Origin: Acidobacteriaceae bacterium
GTDB taxonomy: Bacteria; Acidobacteriota; Terriglobia; Terriglobales; Acidobacteriaceae
Length of the DNA stretch: 64,000 bases
Assembly: GCA_030041045.1 (NCBI GenBank)
Contig: JASHOQ010000127.1
Location: forward strand, 1 to 64,000
Reading direction: 5' to 3'
Below, piece by piece: positions 44,469 through 52,938 of the stretch (the stretch's first letter is position 1; every line of letters starts with the position of its first letter). A program made the translations under genes and the position numbers. The notes under the pieces are model-generated. The model saw only the letters and a program-made list of their open reading frames with translations. It ran no database searches and had not been told where the DNA came from.

Positions 44469-46136
44469 ATGCGCATCCTCTCCGCCGCCGAGATGCAGGC
44501 CTGCGATCGCGCCACCACCGAGCGCTTCGGCATTCCTTCCTTTGACCTGATGGGCCATGCGGCCTCCGCCGTGGCATCTTTCGCGCAACAGCAGTTTCCG
44601 CGCGCGCGCCGGATCACTGTGCTGTGCGGCAAAGGGAACAATGGCGGCGACGGCATGATGGCCGCGCGTCTGCTCGCCGATGCCGGCCTCGACGTCACCA
44701 CGCTTCTGCTCGGCTCGAGCGACCAGGACAACCATGGCCTCAAGGGTGACGCCGCCCAGGCCTGGCGTGAACTCACCCAACCGATGCACGGCCAGGTTCA
44801 CAGCGTCGCCGCGCCCGAAGATCTCGAGAAATGCCAATCTGCTCTGGCGTGCGATCTCCTCATCGACGCGCTCCTCGGTACCGGCTTCAAGCCGCCGATG
44901 AAAGGCCTGGCCCTCGCCGCGCTCGAATGGATCAAGGCCGGCCTCGCACCGGCCGTCCCCATTTTGGCCATCGATCTTCCCTCCGGCTGGCCCGCCGACG
45001 AAACCGGCGCAACGCTCTCGAGCCCCGTCTTTCCCGCCGACGCCGTGGTCACCTTCACCGCGCCCAAGCCCGCACACGTCTTTGGCCAGCTCACGCGCAG
45101 TTGGCAACAGTCAGTCGTGGTTGTGCCCATCGGCTCGCCGGAGGAGGCCATCGTTTCTTCGCTCCAACTGGAGTGGGCCGGCGCCTCGGCCGCCCTCACC
45201 CACGCGCCCCGCGGTTCGGCGGCCAACAAGGGCAACTTCGGCCACGTGCTGGTCGCCGGCGGCTCGTTCGGCCCGGCGGGCGGCAAAGCCGGCGCCCCCG
45301 CCATTACCGCGCTCGCTGCCCTTCGCGGGGGCGCGGGCCTCGTCACCGCCGCAGTGCCCGCGCCCGCGCTCGCAGCCGTCTCGTCGCTCGCGCCCGAGCT
45401 CATGACCTGGCCCCTTGCAGCTACCCCCACCGGCGCGGTCTCTCAGGAAAACCTCGCTCCCGATCGCCTCGCCCCGCTCACTCAGGGCAAAACCGTGCTC
45501 GCGCTGGGTCCCGGCCTGGGCCAGGACCCGGAAACCGCGCAATTCGTCCTCGGCCTGCTTGCGGCCACCACTCTTCCCGCCGTCATCGACGCCGACGCTC
45601 TCAACATCATCGCCGCGCACACCGCGCAGCTTGCGGAATTCGCCCGCCGCGGCGCGCGAACTCTCGTGCTCACGCCGCATCCCGGCGAGATGGCGCGTCT
45701 TGCCGGAACTACTGTTGCCGAAGTCCAGGCCAACCGCCTGGAAACCGCGCGCAGCTTTGCCCGCCGGCATCACGTTACCCTCGTGCTCAAAGGCGCGCGC
45801 ACCCTCATCGCCCATCCCGATGGCCGGGTGGCCGTCAACACCACCGGCAATCCCGGCATGGCCAAGGGCGGCAGCGGCGACCTGCTCACCGGCCTGATTG
45901 CCGGCCTGCTTGCGCAATATGCCGCCGATCCCGCGCGCGCCGTCGAGGCCGCCGTCTACCTCCACGGCCTCTCGGCCGACTTGGCCGTCCGCTCCAGCGA
46001 CGAGCACACCTTCCTCGCCACCGACTCGCTCCCCTTTCTTTCACAGGCTTTTCGCTTTTACTCGCGGCGTGCAAACGGGTATGTTTGGATACAGGGGTTG
46101 CCGCCGGAAGCGGCCCCGCGCGAGGCCGCACTATGA
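44469..46136 (+). CDS. nnr: Bifunctional NAD(P)H-hydrate epimerase / ADP-dependent dehydratase
   Basis: 555 residues from the ATG at 44469 (MRILSAAEMQACDRAT); an ATG at 44460 is also possible. N-terminal YjeF_N epimerase domain (about 1-215) with the GKGNNGGDGMMAARLL loop and DALLGTGFK; C-terminal YjeF_C kinase-like dehydratase (about 230-540) with ALGPGLGQDPET, VIDADALNI, LTPHPGEMARL and GNPGMAKGGSGDLLTG near 455. The enzyme repairs hydrated NADH and NADPH, acting on both epimers. Its stop overlaps the ATG of tsaE (ATGA), so the two are coupled, as in many bacteria. Confidence 0.93.
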   Translation: MRILSAAEMQACDRATTERFGIPSFDLMGHAASAVASFAQQQFPRARRITVLCGKGNNGGDGMMAARLLADAGLDVTTLLLGSSDQDNHGLKGDAAQAWRELTQPMHGQVHSVAAPEDLEKCQSALACDLLIDALLGTGFKPPMKGLALAALEWIKAGLAPAVPILAIDLPSGWPADETGATLSSPVFPADAVVTFTAPKPAHVFGQLTRSWQQSVVVVPIGSPEEAIVSSLQLEWAGASAALTHAPRGSAANKGNFGHVLVAGGSFGPAGGKAGAPAITALAALRGGAGLVTAAVPAPALAAVSSLAPELMTWPLAATPTGAVSQENLAPDRLAPLTQGKTVLALGPGLGQDPETAQFVLGLLAATTLPAVIDADALNIIAAHTAQLAEFARRGARTLVLTPHPGEMARLAGTTVAEVQANRLETARSFARRHHVTLVLKGARTLIAHPDGRVAVNTTGNPGMAKGGSGDLLTGLIAGLLAQYAADPARAVEAAVYLHGLSADLAVRSSDEHTFLATDSLPFLSQAFRFYSRRANGYVWIQGLPPEAAPREAAL

Positions 46137-46606
46137 CCAACACAGCGCCACCCGCCGAAGGCCGCATTCACGAATTCAAGACGCAGAGCGGCGCCGACAC
46201 CGTTGAAGTGGGCCGCAAGCTGGTCAAACTTCTCAAACCGCCGCAGCTCCTGCTGCTGCGCGGCGAGCTGGGCACAGGCAAGACCACGCTGGTGAAAGGC
46301 ATTGCCCAGGCCCTGGACGCCGCCGAGCCCGACGAAGTCACCAGCCCCACTTTCACCCTCATCCACGAGTACGACGGTACGCGCGACGGCCAGCCGGTGA
46401 AGCTCTACCATCTCGACGTCTATCGCCTGGAAAGCGAGCGCCAGCTTGAGACCCTGGGCCTGGACGAGCTGCTCACGCCCAACGCGCTGGTGCTCGTGGA
46501 GTGGGGCGATAAATTCAAGAGCATCAAAAAGCGCGCCACCGGCGAAATCCTCATCACCGCCGAAGGCGGCGACGCGCGCAAGATCACGGTGACGCTGAAA
46601 GAATAG
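46133..46606 (+). CDS. tsaE: tRNA threonylcarbamoyladenosine biosynthesis ATPase TsaE
   Basis: 157 residues from the ATG at 46133; the 591-residue ORF in the track is an out-of-frame extension into nnr. Walker A RGELGTGKTTLVKG near 45, SPTFTLIHEYDG and LYHLDVYRLES, LVLVEWGDK near 125 are all family markers. TsaE works with TsaB and TsaD to make t6A37 in ANN-decoding tRNAs. The TAG stop falls in the first unit of octad array O3. Confidence 0.93.
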   Translation: MTNTAPPAEGRIHEFKTQSGADTVEVGRKLVKLLKPPQLLLLRGELGTGKTTLVKGIAQALDAAEPDEVTSPTFTLIHEYDGTRDGQPVKLYHLDVYRLESERQLETLGLDELLTPNALVLVEWGDKFKSIKKRATGEILITAEGGDARKITVTLKE

Positions 46607-46642
46607 CGAGTCAGCGGGCCAGCGAGTCGGCAAGTCGGTCTG
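46603..46642 (+). repeat. Octad array O3 containing the tsaE stop codon
   Basis: ATAGCGAG TCAGCGGG CCAGCGAG TCGGCAAG TCGGTCTG. The tsaE TAG is bases 46604-46606. The sequence TAGCGAGTCAGC from the stop onward is identical at the 3' end of the dehydrogenase gene at 61236. Confidence 0.82.
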
Positions 46643-46665
46643 GGGCACAAATCCCACCCAGCTTC

Positions 46666-46720
46666 TGTCATCCTGAGCGAAGTCCGCCGCGGCGGACGAA
46701 GTCGAAGGACCTGCTGTTGC
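46666..46720 (-). repeat. Dispersed intergenic repeat, family C, reverse orientation
   Basis: TGTCATCCTGAGCGAAGTCC GCCGCGGCGGAC GAAGTCGAAGGACCTGCTGTTGC, the only family C copy on the minus strand, between tsaE and the dehydrogenase gene. Confidence 0.8.
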
Positions 46721-46806
46721 TTTTTTCGCGCGCAGAAGCACCAGCCTTCGGGTCGCACTGAGTTGATCCTTCTTCATCGCGCCGCGCATCTGTTCTAATC
46801 CTTCCC

Positions 46807-47826
46807 ATGCTCCGCATCCCCTTCGACGAAGTTCTCGCACAACTCGCCGCCATTCTGCGCCGGCTCGGCTTCTCTGAACCACGCGCTGAAACCTGCGCGC
46901 GCCTCTTTGCCGAAACCACCTGCGACGGCGTCTACACGCACGGCGTCAACCGCTTTCCGCGCTTCATCGCCACCATCCGTAACGGCAGTGTGGTGGTTGA
47001 GGCCGAGCCCACGCGCCTCGCCGCGCACGGTGCTCTCGAGCGCTGGGACGGGCGCCGCGGCCCCGGCAATCTCAATGCCCTCGCCATGATGGACCGCGCT
47101 CTCGCGCTCAGCCGCGAGCACGGCATTGGCTGCGTGGCCCTGGCCAATACCAACCACTGGATGCGCGGAGGCTCCTACGGCTGGCGCGCCGCCGAAGCCG
47201 GATGCATCTCCGTGTGCTGGACCAACACCATGCCCAATCTTCCCCCGTGGGGCAGCGCGGAGCGCGTCATCGGCAACAACCCGCTGGTCATCGCCGTCCC
47301 GCGCGCGGCCGGTCCCGTGGTTCTCGATATGGCCATGTCACAGTTCTCCTACGGCGCCCTCGAGAGCTACCGCAAGCGCGGCGAGCTGCTTCCCGTCGAT
47401 GGCGGCTTCGATACCCAAGGCAACCTCACCCGCGATCCCGCGGCCATCGAGCAATCGTGGCGCCCGCTGCCGGCCGGCTACTGGAAAGGCTCCGGCCTCT
47501 CCATGGTTCTCGATATGATCGCCGCCATGATGTCCCTCGGACGGGCCACGCATCAGCTCTCGGGCGATCCCGAATTCGAGTGCGGCGTCTCGCAGATGTT
47601 CGTGGCCCTCCACCCGCAGGCGGTTGATCCGGAGGCCGTCGGTCCGGAGCCCGGGACTGCGGCCATCGCCGACTCGATTGTCGCCTCACTGCACAACGCG
47701 CGTCCCGCGCACACGGGCACGCGCGTCCGCTATCCCGGCGAGGAGACCCTGCGCATCCGCGCCGAGAATCGCGAGCTCGGACTTCCCGTCGAACCTCTCG
47801 TCTGGGTCGAAATTCTTGCCTCCTAG
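46807..47826 (+). CDS. dlgD: 3-dehydro-L-gulonate 2-dehydrogenase-like (Ldh family)
   Basis: 339 residues. The malate/L-lactate dehydrogenase (Ldh_2) fold resembles E. coli YiaK/DlgD throughout: GVYTHGVNRFPRFI near 40, NTNHWMRGGSYGWRAAEAG near 118, CWTNTMPNLPPWG, MAMSQFSYGALESYRKRGELLPVDGGFDTQGNLT, and GYWKGSGLSMVLDMIAAM near 228. DlgD reduces 2,3-diketo-L-gulonate with NADH in ascorbate/ulose breakdown. No other yia-type genes are adjacent, so the substrate could be a related 2-oxo sugar acid. Confidence 0.85.
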   Translation: MLRIPFDEVLAQLAAILRRLGFSEPRAETCARLFAETTCDGVYTHGVNRFPRFIATIRNGSVVVEAEPTRLAAHGALERWDGRRGPGNLNALAMMDRALALSREHGIGCVALANTNHWMRGGSYGWRAAEAGCISVCWTNTMPNLPPWGSAERVIGNNPLVIAVPRAAGPVVLDMAMSQFSYGALESYRKRGELLPVDGGFDTQGNLTRDPAAIEQSWRPLPAGYWKGSGLSMVLDMIAAMMSLGRATHQLSGDPEFECGVSQMFVALHPQAVDPEAVGPEPGTAAIADSIVASLHNARPAHTGTRVRYPGEETLRIRAENRELGLPVEPLVWVEILAS

Positions 47827-47938
47827 AGCCCGCCGGCGGGAATTTGGCCGTCCCGGGCCTTTCGGCCGCGGCGGACGGCCGAGGGGAGGGACCGGCGGCC
47901 GCTTTTCACTCCCATCCAATTCACGCAAAAAATCCCCC

Positions 47939-47977
47939 TTGACGGCTCACCTATTTCATGTGCTACAGTCAGTAACA
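47939..47977 (+). promoter_or_regulatory. Candidate promoter and BlaI-type operator
   Basis: TTGACG at 47939-47944 is a good -35. TACAGT at 47964-47969 is a weak -10, 19 bases later. TGCTAC AGTCA GTAACA (47961-47977) is an inverted repeat with one mismatch, with TAC/GTA cores like BlaI/MecI boxes. It ends two bases before the annotated ATG at 47980, so bound repressor would cover the transcription start. Confidence 0.5.
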
Positions 47978-47979
47978 TT

Positions 47980-48486
47980 ATGACGGGTAACACTGGATCA
48001 GGCCACGATCCCCGGCACGATTCACGACGCGATCTTCGCCACGGTCTCCGACACGATTCTCGAGAAGAGGCTGGACACGATCCCGTCGAACTGGGCGAGC
48101 TCGAGCGCAGCCTTCTGCTCATCGTCTGGCGGCTGGGCACGGTCAGCGCCGAGCAGGTGCGCGAGCAGCTCGGCCGCCCGCTCAAGGATTCGACCATCCG
48201 CACCGTGCTGCGCCGGCTCGAGGAGAAGGGTTACCTCGCGCATACAGTCGAGAACCGCACTTTCTTCTACCGCCCCGCCGAGTCGCGCCAGCGCGTGGCC
48301 GGCCGCGCAGTCAAGCGCATTGTGGACTGGTTCTGTGAAGGCTCAGTCGAAGCCCTGCTCGTGGGCATGGTCGATTCCAAAGTCCTCGGCCGCGCGGAGC
48401 TGCAGCGCCTGGCCGAGCGCATTGCCGCCGCCAAAACCGCTGCGCCCAAATCCGCCGTTTCCGCCCGGAAGGAGGCCAAGCCATGA
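47980..48486 (+). CDS. BlaI/MecI-family transcriptional repressor
   Basis: 168 residues in the ORF. The winged HTH (about 37-105) is typical: LGELERSLLLIVWRLGTVSAEQVREQLGR, TIRTVLRRLEEKGYLAHTVENRTFFYRP, followed by a helical dimerisation part. The first 35 residues are His/Arg/Asp-rich, encoded by near-repeated CACGATTC/CACGACGC DNA, and have no counterpart in the family, so translation may start later or the message may be leaderless. It would repress itself and the coupled M56 gene, whose ATG overlaps its stop (ATGA). Confidence 0.88.
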   Translation: MTGNTGSGHDPRHDSRRDLRHGLRHDSREEAGHDPVELGELERSLLLIVWRLGTVSAEQVREQLGRPLKDSTIRTVLRRLEEKGYLAHTVENRTFFYRPAESRQRVAGRAVKRIVDWFCEGSVEALLVGMVDSKVLGRAELQRLAERIAAAKTAAPKSAVSARKEAKP

Positions 48487-50690
48487 TCTCCGCCGCCGCT
48501 CCCGTTCTGCTTGAAGCCGCCGCGCGCGCTCTCTTCGCCGCCCTCGTGCTTTGGGTCGGCCTGCGCCTGCTGCGCGTCCGCAACGTGCCCGTCCAGAAAA
48601 CCGCCTGGGGACTCGTCCTTGCCCTGGCGCTCGCCATGCCGCTGCTCATGCGCATCCCGCTCCCGGCATGGGCACAGCTCCGCGTGCCCGCGCTCGCATG
48701 GCCGGACGCAGACGCCCAGGTTGTTCTGCAAGCGAATTCCGCCGCGCGAGCAGCCGCTCCGCTTACGGCCGCGCAGGCTCCGGGAGTGGCCTTTTCCCAT
48801 CGCGATGCCGCGCCGGCATCCGCGCAGATGGCGCCGCTGCCCAGCGCTGCGCCCGCAATTCCCATGTCGGCGTTCGATCCGCCCTTCGGCGTCACCACGG
48901 AAAGAGCTCGCCCCGTGGCGCCGGTCTCGCATTCGCCGCAAGGCGTGCGCTCCCCACTCCGCGCACGCATTTCACCGCTTCAGGTCGCCTGGTCGCTCTA
49001 TCTCGTGATCGGCGCGGCTCTTCTCTTGCGCCTGCTCCTCGGGCTGGCCACGTCGCTGCGCCTGTGGCTGCGTGCCCGGCCCGTCGAAATCCCCGCGCGC
49101 CTGGGCCATCCCCGCACCATCCCCGTGCGCGCCTCGCCCCGCGTCGCTTCGCCGGTCAATGTCGGCTCCGGCATTGTGCTTCCCGGCGATTACGGCACCT
49201 GGGACGCGGAAAAGCTCCGCGTGGTTCTCGCGCACGAACGCTCTCACATCCGCCAGCGGGACTTTTACCTGCAACTGCTCGCCGGCCTTTACGCCGCGCT
49301 CCTCTGGCTCAGTCCACTCGGCTGGTGGCTCAAGCGCAAGCTCTCTGAGCTGAGCGAGGCCATCAGCGACCGCGCCGCCCTCGGCGCAGCCCGCAGTCCC
49401 TCCGCTTACGCCGAGCTCCTCCTCGAGTTTGCGGCCCTTCCACGCCCACCCCTCACCGGAGTCGCCATGGCCCGTACCCACAATCTCTCCGCGCGCATTG
49501 AGCGCCTGTTGAATGAGGCCGCCTTCGGCCAGTCCTTCGGCCGAAGCCGCCGCGCCTTCTTCGCGCTGCTCCTCGTTCCCGTAGCCGTTCTGGCTTCCAC
49601 AACCCTGGTGCGCGTGCACGCCGCATCCATGCCCGTCACGGCCGCCGCGGCGCTCCAGGCCGCGCAGCCGCAGGATCAAACCGCCACGCCCGATTCGGCG
49701 CCCGCGCAATCGTCTCTCGCCGGGCAGGCGCATCCCGAGCAGGATCAGGTCACGGATTCGAGCCAGCAGGCGCCGCCCGAGCCGCAGACTCTGCCGCAAG
49801 CGGCGCCGGCGCCCGCAGCGCCGCCTGAGTCTTCGGCTGCTCCTGCGCCGCCAGCTCCTTCGGACGCAGCCGCACCCGCGCAGGACGCAACTGCCCCGGT
49901 TGCCCCCATTCCGCCCATGCCTGCGGTGGAGATTCCGCCCATCAATATTCCGCCCATCAATCTGCCGGCGATCAAGATTCCGCCTATCCCCGACCTTGAC
50001 GGCGTGTTTGCGAGCATGGGGCGCGGCGGGTTCGGCGTTTGCGAAGAGGCCTGCGCCCTGGTCGGCGACCCCGGCTCTGCGCCGCGCTATTTCGGCGGCT
50101 ACTGGAGGGACGACGACTCGACTTCCGGCGAGATCGAAAAGGCGCGCAAGCTCGCGCACGGCCACTTCTTCTGGTTTCGCAAGGACGGCAAGTCCTACAT
50201 CATCGACGACCCCGCGCTCGTGGGCCAGATCGAATCCATGTTCGCGGCCACCGACGACGTGCGCAAGCAGATGCGCGACCTGCGCGACCAGGAGCGCGGC
50301 GCCGGCGAGCAGTTGCGCGAACAGGCCCGCAAACAACGGGAGGCCGCCGCAACCGTTCCCAAGCCGGATCTCTCCGAGGCCCTGGCGGAGTTGAATGCAG
50401 CCGCCGAGAGCCTCAAAAATGCGCAGGGCGATACGGTCACCCGCGAGCAACTGGCCGAGCTCCAGCGCAAGCTGAGCCAGGTGCAGAGCAAGCTCGTCGC
50501 CTCTGAAGTAAAGGTCAGCCTGGCCGCCAATACCGATTGGGGCAAGTGGAGCGAAGAGATGAGCAAGTACGGCCAGCAGATGGGCGCGCTGGGCGCCAAA
50601 ATGGGCGCGCTGGCGCGCGAAAACCACGACAAGCTCGAATCCATCGTCAACGACTCGCTCAAGAACGGAAAGGCGCGGCCGGTCGACTGA
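48483..50690 (+). CDS. M56-family (BlaR1-like) membrane metallopeptidase
   Basis: 735 residues. N-terminal membrane domain with helices near 10-28, 38-55, 165-190, and the zinc motif HERSH near 251 (HExxH) followed by FYLQLLAGLYAALLWLSPLGWWL and SEAISDRAALG, then another helix near 365-380. The rest is extracytoplasmic: a Pro/Ala/Gln-rich stretch with PPINIPPINLPAIKIPPIP repeats, a small domain with GHFFWFRKDGKSYIID near 565, and a coiled coil to the end. There is no penicillin-binding sensor domain, so the signal is unlikely to be a beta-lactam. It should signal by proteolysis to the BlaI-type repressor encoded upstream. Confidence 0.88.
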   Translation: MISAAAPVLLEAAARALFAALVLWVGLRLLRVRNVPVQKTAWGLVLALALAMPLLMRIPLPAWAQLRVPALAWPDADAQVVLQANSAARAAAPLTAAQAPGVAFSHRDAAPASAQMAPLPSAAPAIPMSAFDPPFGVTTERARPVAPVSHSPQGVRSPLRARISPLQVAWSLYLVIGAALLLRLLLGLATSLRLWLRARPVEIPARLGHPRTIPVRASPRVASPVNVGSGIVLPGDYGTWDAEKLRVVLAHERSHIRQRDFYLQLLAGLYAALLWLSPLGWWLKRKLSELSEAISDRAALGAARSPSAYAELLLEFAALPRPPLTGVAMARTHNLSARIERLLNEAAFGQSFGRSRRAFFALLLVPVAVLASTTLVRVHAASMPVTAAAALQAAQPQDQTATPDSAPAQSSLAGQAHPEQDQVTDSSQQAPPEPQTLPQAAPAPAAPPESSAAPAPPAPSDAAAPAQDATAPVAPIPPMPAVEIPPINIPPINLPAIKIPPIPDLDGVFASMGRGGFGVCEEACALVGDPGSAPRYFGGYWRDDDSTSGEIEKARKLAHGHFFWFRKDGKSYIIDDPALVGQIESMFAATDDVRKQMRDLRDQERGAGEQLREQARKQREAAATVPKPDLSEALAELNAAAESLKNAQGDTVTREQLAELQRKLSQVQSKLVASEVKVSLAANTDWGKWSEEMSKYGQQMGALGAKMGALARENHDKLESIVNDSLKNGKARPVD

Positions 50691-50697
50691 ATCCCGT

Positions 50698-52938
50698 TCA
50701 ATAAATTTTCAAATTGGGCGCCCGGTGCAGATGGAAAGGATCGTTGAGATCCGCCGGCGCGCTCGCGGCATGCCGCATGCAGCGGCTATGCGTGGCGAGC
50801 CCGGTTGCGTAGGAGCGCGTCACGTGCAGCCGGTCCATGATCACGTAGCGCGTGCGCAGCCCGTCGATGGTTGCCGGCAAATGCCCGGGAATCTGACGGC
50901 GGTCCACAAAAATCACCAGCGCGGCCTCTTTGGGATTGTCCAGGCTCTGGCCCACGCCCACGCCGAAGAAGGCCGGGTTCTGCTTGAGCAGCCCGGCTGC
51001 AATCTGCTGCTTCGCGCTCACCGCCTGATTGAGCACCGCGGCGGGCAGCGGCGCCGGCGCCGGTGTCCGCGGCGCAGTTCCCGCGTTCACCGCCTGCGCC
51101 GTGGTCGGGATCACTACCGTGCGCACCCCGCTCACCGTCTGCGGAACGGTCGCGTTCATGGCCTGGTCTACGTACACCAGCACCGCGCCTTCGCCCGAGC
51201 GGTCGCTGCTCTTGCCCGTGCCCACGCCTAAAATTCCTGCAGAGGGATTCACCAGCGCGCGCGCCGCGCTCAAGGCAGAATCGGCATGAGCAACCTGGTC
51301 GGCCGTCAGCGTTCGTCCCTGCGCCGCCGTCACCGTGGCGTCGCCGTAATTCAGGCAGCTCACCGCATGGTCGGTCGTGCCCACGAACGTGTAGGTCGTG
51401 CCCATCTGCGATCCCAGCTCGCTCAGCACCTGGGACACCGGATTGGCGATGCCCACAGCCACGTTGTCCTGATTCAGGCCGCCGGCGAAGAACAGCCCCA
51501 CCGGTTCGGCGTCGCTTGCATCCACCACCAGCGAGCCCGAGTCGCCGGCGTCACTGAACTGGTCGCCGGTGATCACGATCTGGTCCTGGTAGGTCTTCGT
51601 GTAGTAAGGATCCGTCTCTGCGCAGTTGGTATAATACGAGACTTCAATCGTCTGGCTTACGCTCGAAATCGCCGCGCACGTCAGCCCCGTCGTCCGCCCG
51701 CTCTTGGCCACGGTCATGTTCACCGTGCCCGTCTCGCCCTTGCCGCCGGTGGACGAAATCCCCGGAGGCGCAGCCGCCAGCATGCCGTTTGGTTGCGCTA
51801 GCCCCAGCTCCAGAATTTCGCCGCTCGGGCTAACCATGCCCGATTCCACCTGCGCGATGGCCGCGTCCACATTCGACGTACTTGAATCTAGCTTCACGAA
51901 CCCACTGAGCGTGCCCACCGGTGTCTCTCCGCCGCCATCGTTGTATGGCACACAGTTTTTGTCGATGAGCCCCGGCTGCACGATCTCTTCCCCCAAGCTC
52001 GCCTGGTCGCTGCGCGCCAGCACGTGATTGCAGCTCAGCAGGTATTGCGTCCCGCTCGAATTCTGGATCAGCGATCCCAGCGTCCCGCCGCAACAGTCGG
52101 AAATCTGCTGTTGTCCGTTAACCGTCGTGGTGTCGTAGTCGTTGTTGTTGCCGCCGGAGCTGCCCAGGTCCACCGGAGTTATCAGTGTTTCCTGGTGCGA
52201 GGATGGATTGCTGTTCACGCCCGCCGTGTTCAGTAGCACCTCCGCCGACGTTTTTGAGGCCGACGTACCCACCGTCGCCACCACGTAAGTCGCCTCGGTC
52301 GCGCTCACCGTCGTCGGCGCCACGTACATCACCGTGCAGGAAGTAAACACCTGCGCGCCGCGGGTGCAACCCTGTGTCACCAGCGTGCCCTGGCCACCGC
52401 TCGAGCCCGTGGCCGTATTCGACACGGCGTAGTTGATCCCGTCCGTCCCGCCCGCCTCGGCAATGAATCCGGTAACCGTCGCCGACCCGGTCGCGCCCAG
52501 GGCCATGTTCTCCGGCGTCAGCGGCTCAAGGAATCCCGGCGTGACCGTGACCGTGGCCGTGGCCTTGTCACTGGTGTTCGAAGCCAGCGTCGCCGTCACC
52601 GTCACGCTCACGGTGTCCGCGGTCAAATAGCCCGGCGGCGTATATTGTCCGCTCGACGAAATCGACCCCGCTCCCGCCGTCGCGTCGCCGCCGCTTACTG
52701 ACCAGGTCACGGAGGCCGCCGCGCTCCCGAGCGTCGCGCTGAACTGCTCAATTGCCGAACCCGATGAGTTCGTCCCGTTGCAGCCGGTGCAGTTGGTGTC
52801 CATGGTGAGCGTTCCCGGCGTGATGGAAAGGCCTCCGCTGGTTGAGGTCGTCTTCGCGCCGCCGCCGCAGCCGGCCAGCGCCATGGTCATCGCCCAGGGA
52901 AGCGCACCAACTGCAAGCGCACGCGCCAGGCGGCTCAT
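50698..52938 (-). CDS. Lipoprotein with Ig-like region, trypsin-like protease domain and duplicated C-terminal module
   Basis: 746 residues from the ATG at 52938 (MSRLARALAVGALPWAM), which gives a lipoprotein signal with the lipobox LAGC near 24; the ORF-track start is 65 codons too early. Residues about 35-280 are Thr/Ser/Gly-rich, Ig-like (VSVTVTATLASNTSDKATATVTV). The S1 fold protease follows with SCNHV (His about 303), NVDAAI (Asp about 358) and DAGDSGS (Ser about 466). The last 200 residues hold a repeated module: GVGTGKSSDRSGEGAVLVYVD and GVGVGQSLDNPKEAALVIFVD, each followed by a VSGVRT/IDGLRT segment. Probably anchored on the outer membrane and facing outward. Confidence 0.82.
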   Translation of the reverse strand: MSRLARALAVGALPWAMTMALAGCGGGAKTTSTSGGLSITPGTLTMDTNCTGCNGTNSSGSAIEQFSATLGSAAASVTWSVSGGDATAGAGSISSSGQYTPPGYLTADTVSVTVTATLASNTSDKATATVTVTPGFLEPLTPENMALGATGSATVTGFIAEAGGTDGINYAVSNTATGSSGGQGTLVTQGCTRGAQVFTSCTVMYVAPTTVSATEATYVVATVGTSASKTSAEVLLNTAGVNSNPSSHQETLITPVDLGSSGGNNNDYDTTTVNGQQQISDCCGGTLGSLIQNSSGTQYLLSCNHVLARSDQASLGEEIVQPGLIDKNCVPYNDGGGETPVGTLSGFVKLDSSTSNVDAAIAQVESGMVSPSGEILELGLAQPNGMLAAAPPGISSTGGKGETGTVNMTVAKSGRTTGLTCAAISSVSQTIEVSYYTNCAETDPYYTKTYQDQIVITGDQFSDAGDSGSLVVDASDAEPVGLFFAGGLNQDNVAVGIANPVSQVLSELGSQMGTTYTFVGTTDHAVSCLNYGDATVTAAQGRTLTADQVAHADSALSAARALVNPSAGILGVGTGKSSDRSGEGAVLVYVDQAMNATVPQTVSGVRTVVIPTTAQAVNAGTAPRTPAPAPLPAAVLNQAVSAKQQIAAGLLKQNPAFFGVGVGQSLDNPKEAALVIFVDRRQIPGHLPATIDGLRTRYVIMDRLHVTRSYATGLATHSRCMRHAASAPADLNDPFHLHRAPNLKIY

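Noticed and set aside
44831-46606. 591-codon ORF on the plus strand
   Set aside because: The first part is an Arg/Pro-rich out-of-frame reading of nnr; the real product is TsaE from 46133.
48972-50627. 551-codon antisense ORF opposite the M56 gene
   Set aside because: Gly/Arg/His-rich shadow of GC-rich coding DNA; no motif, while the other strand has a clear HERSH peptidase.
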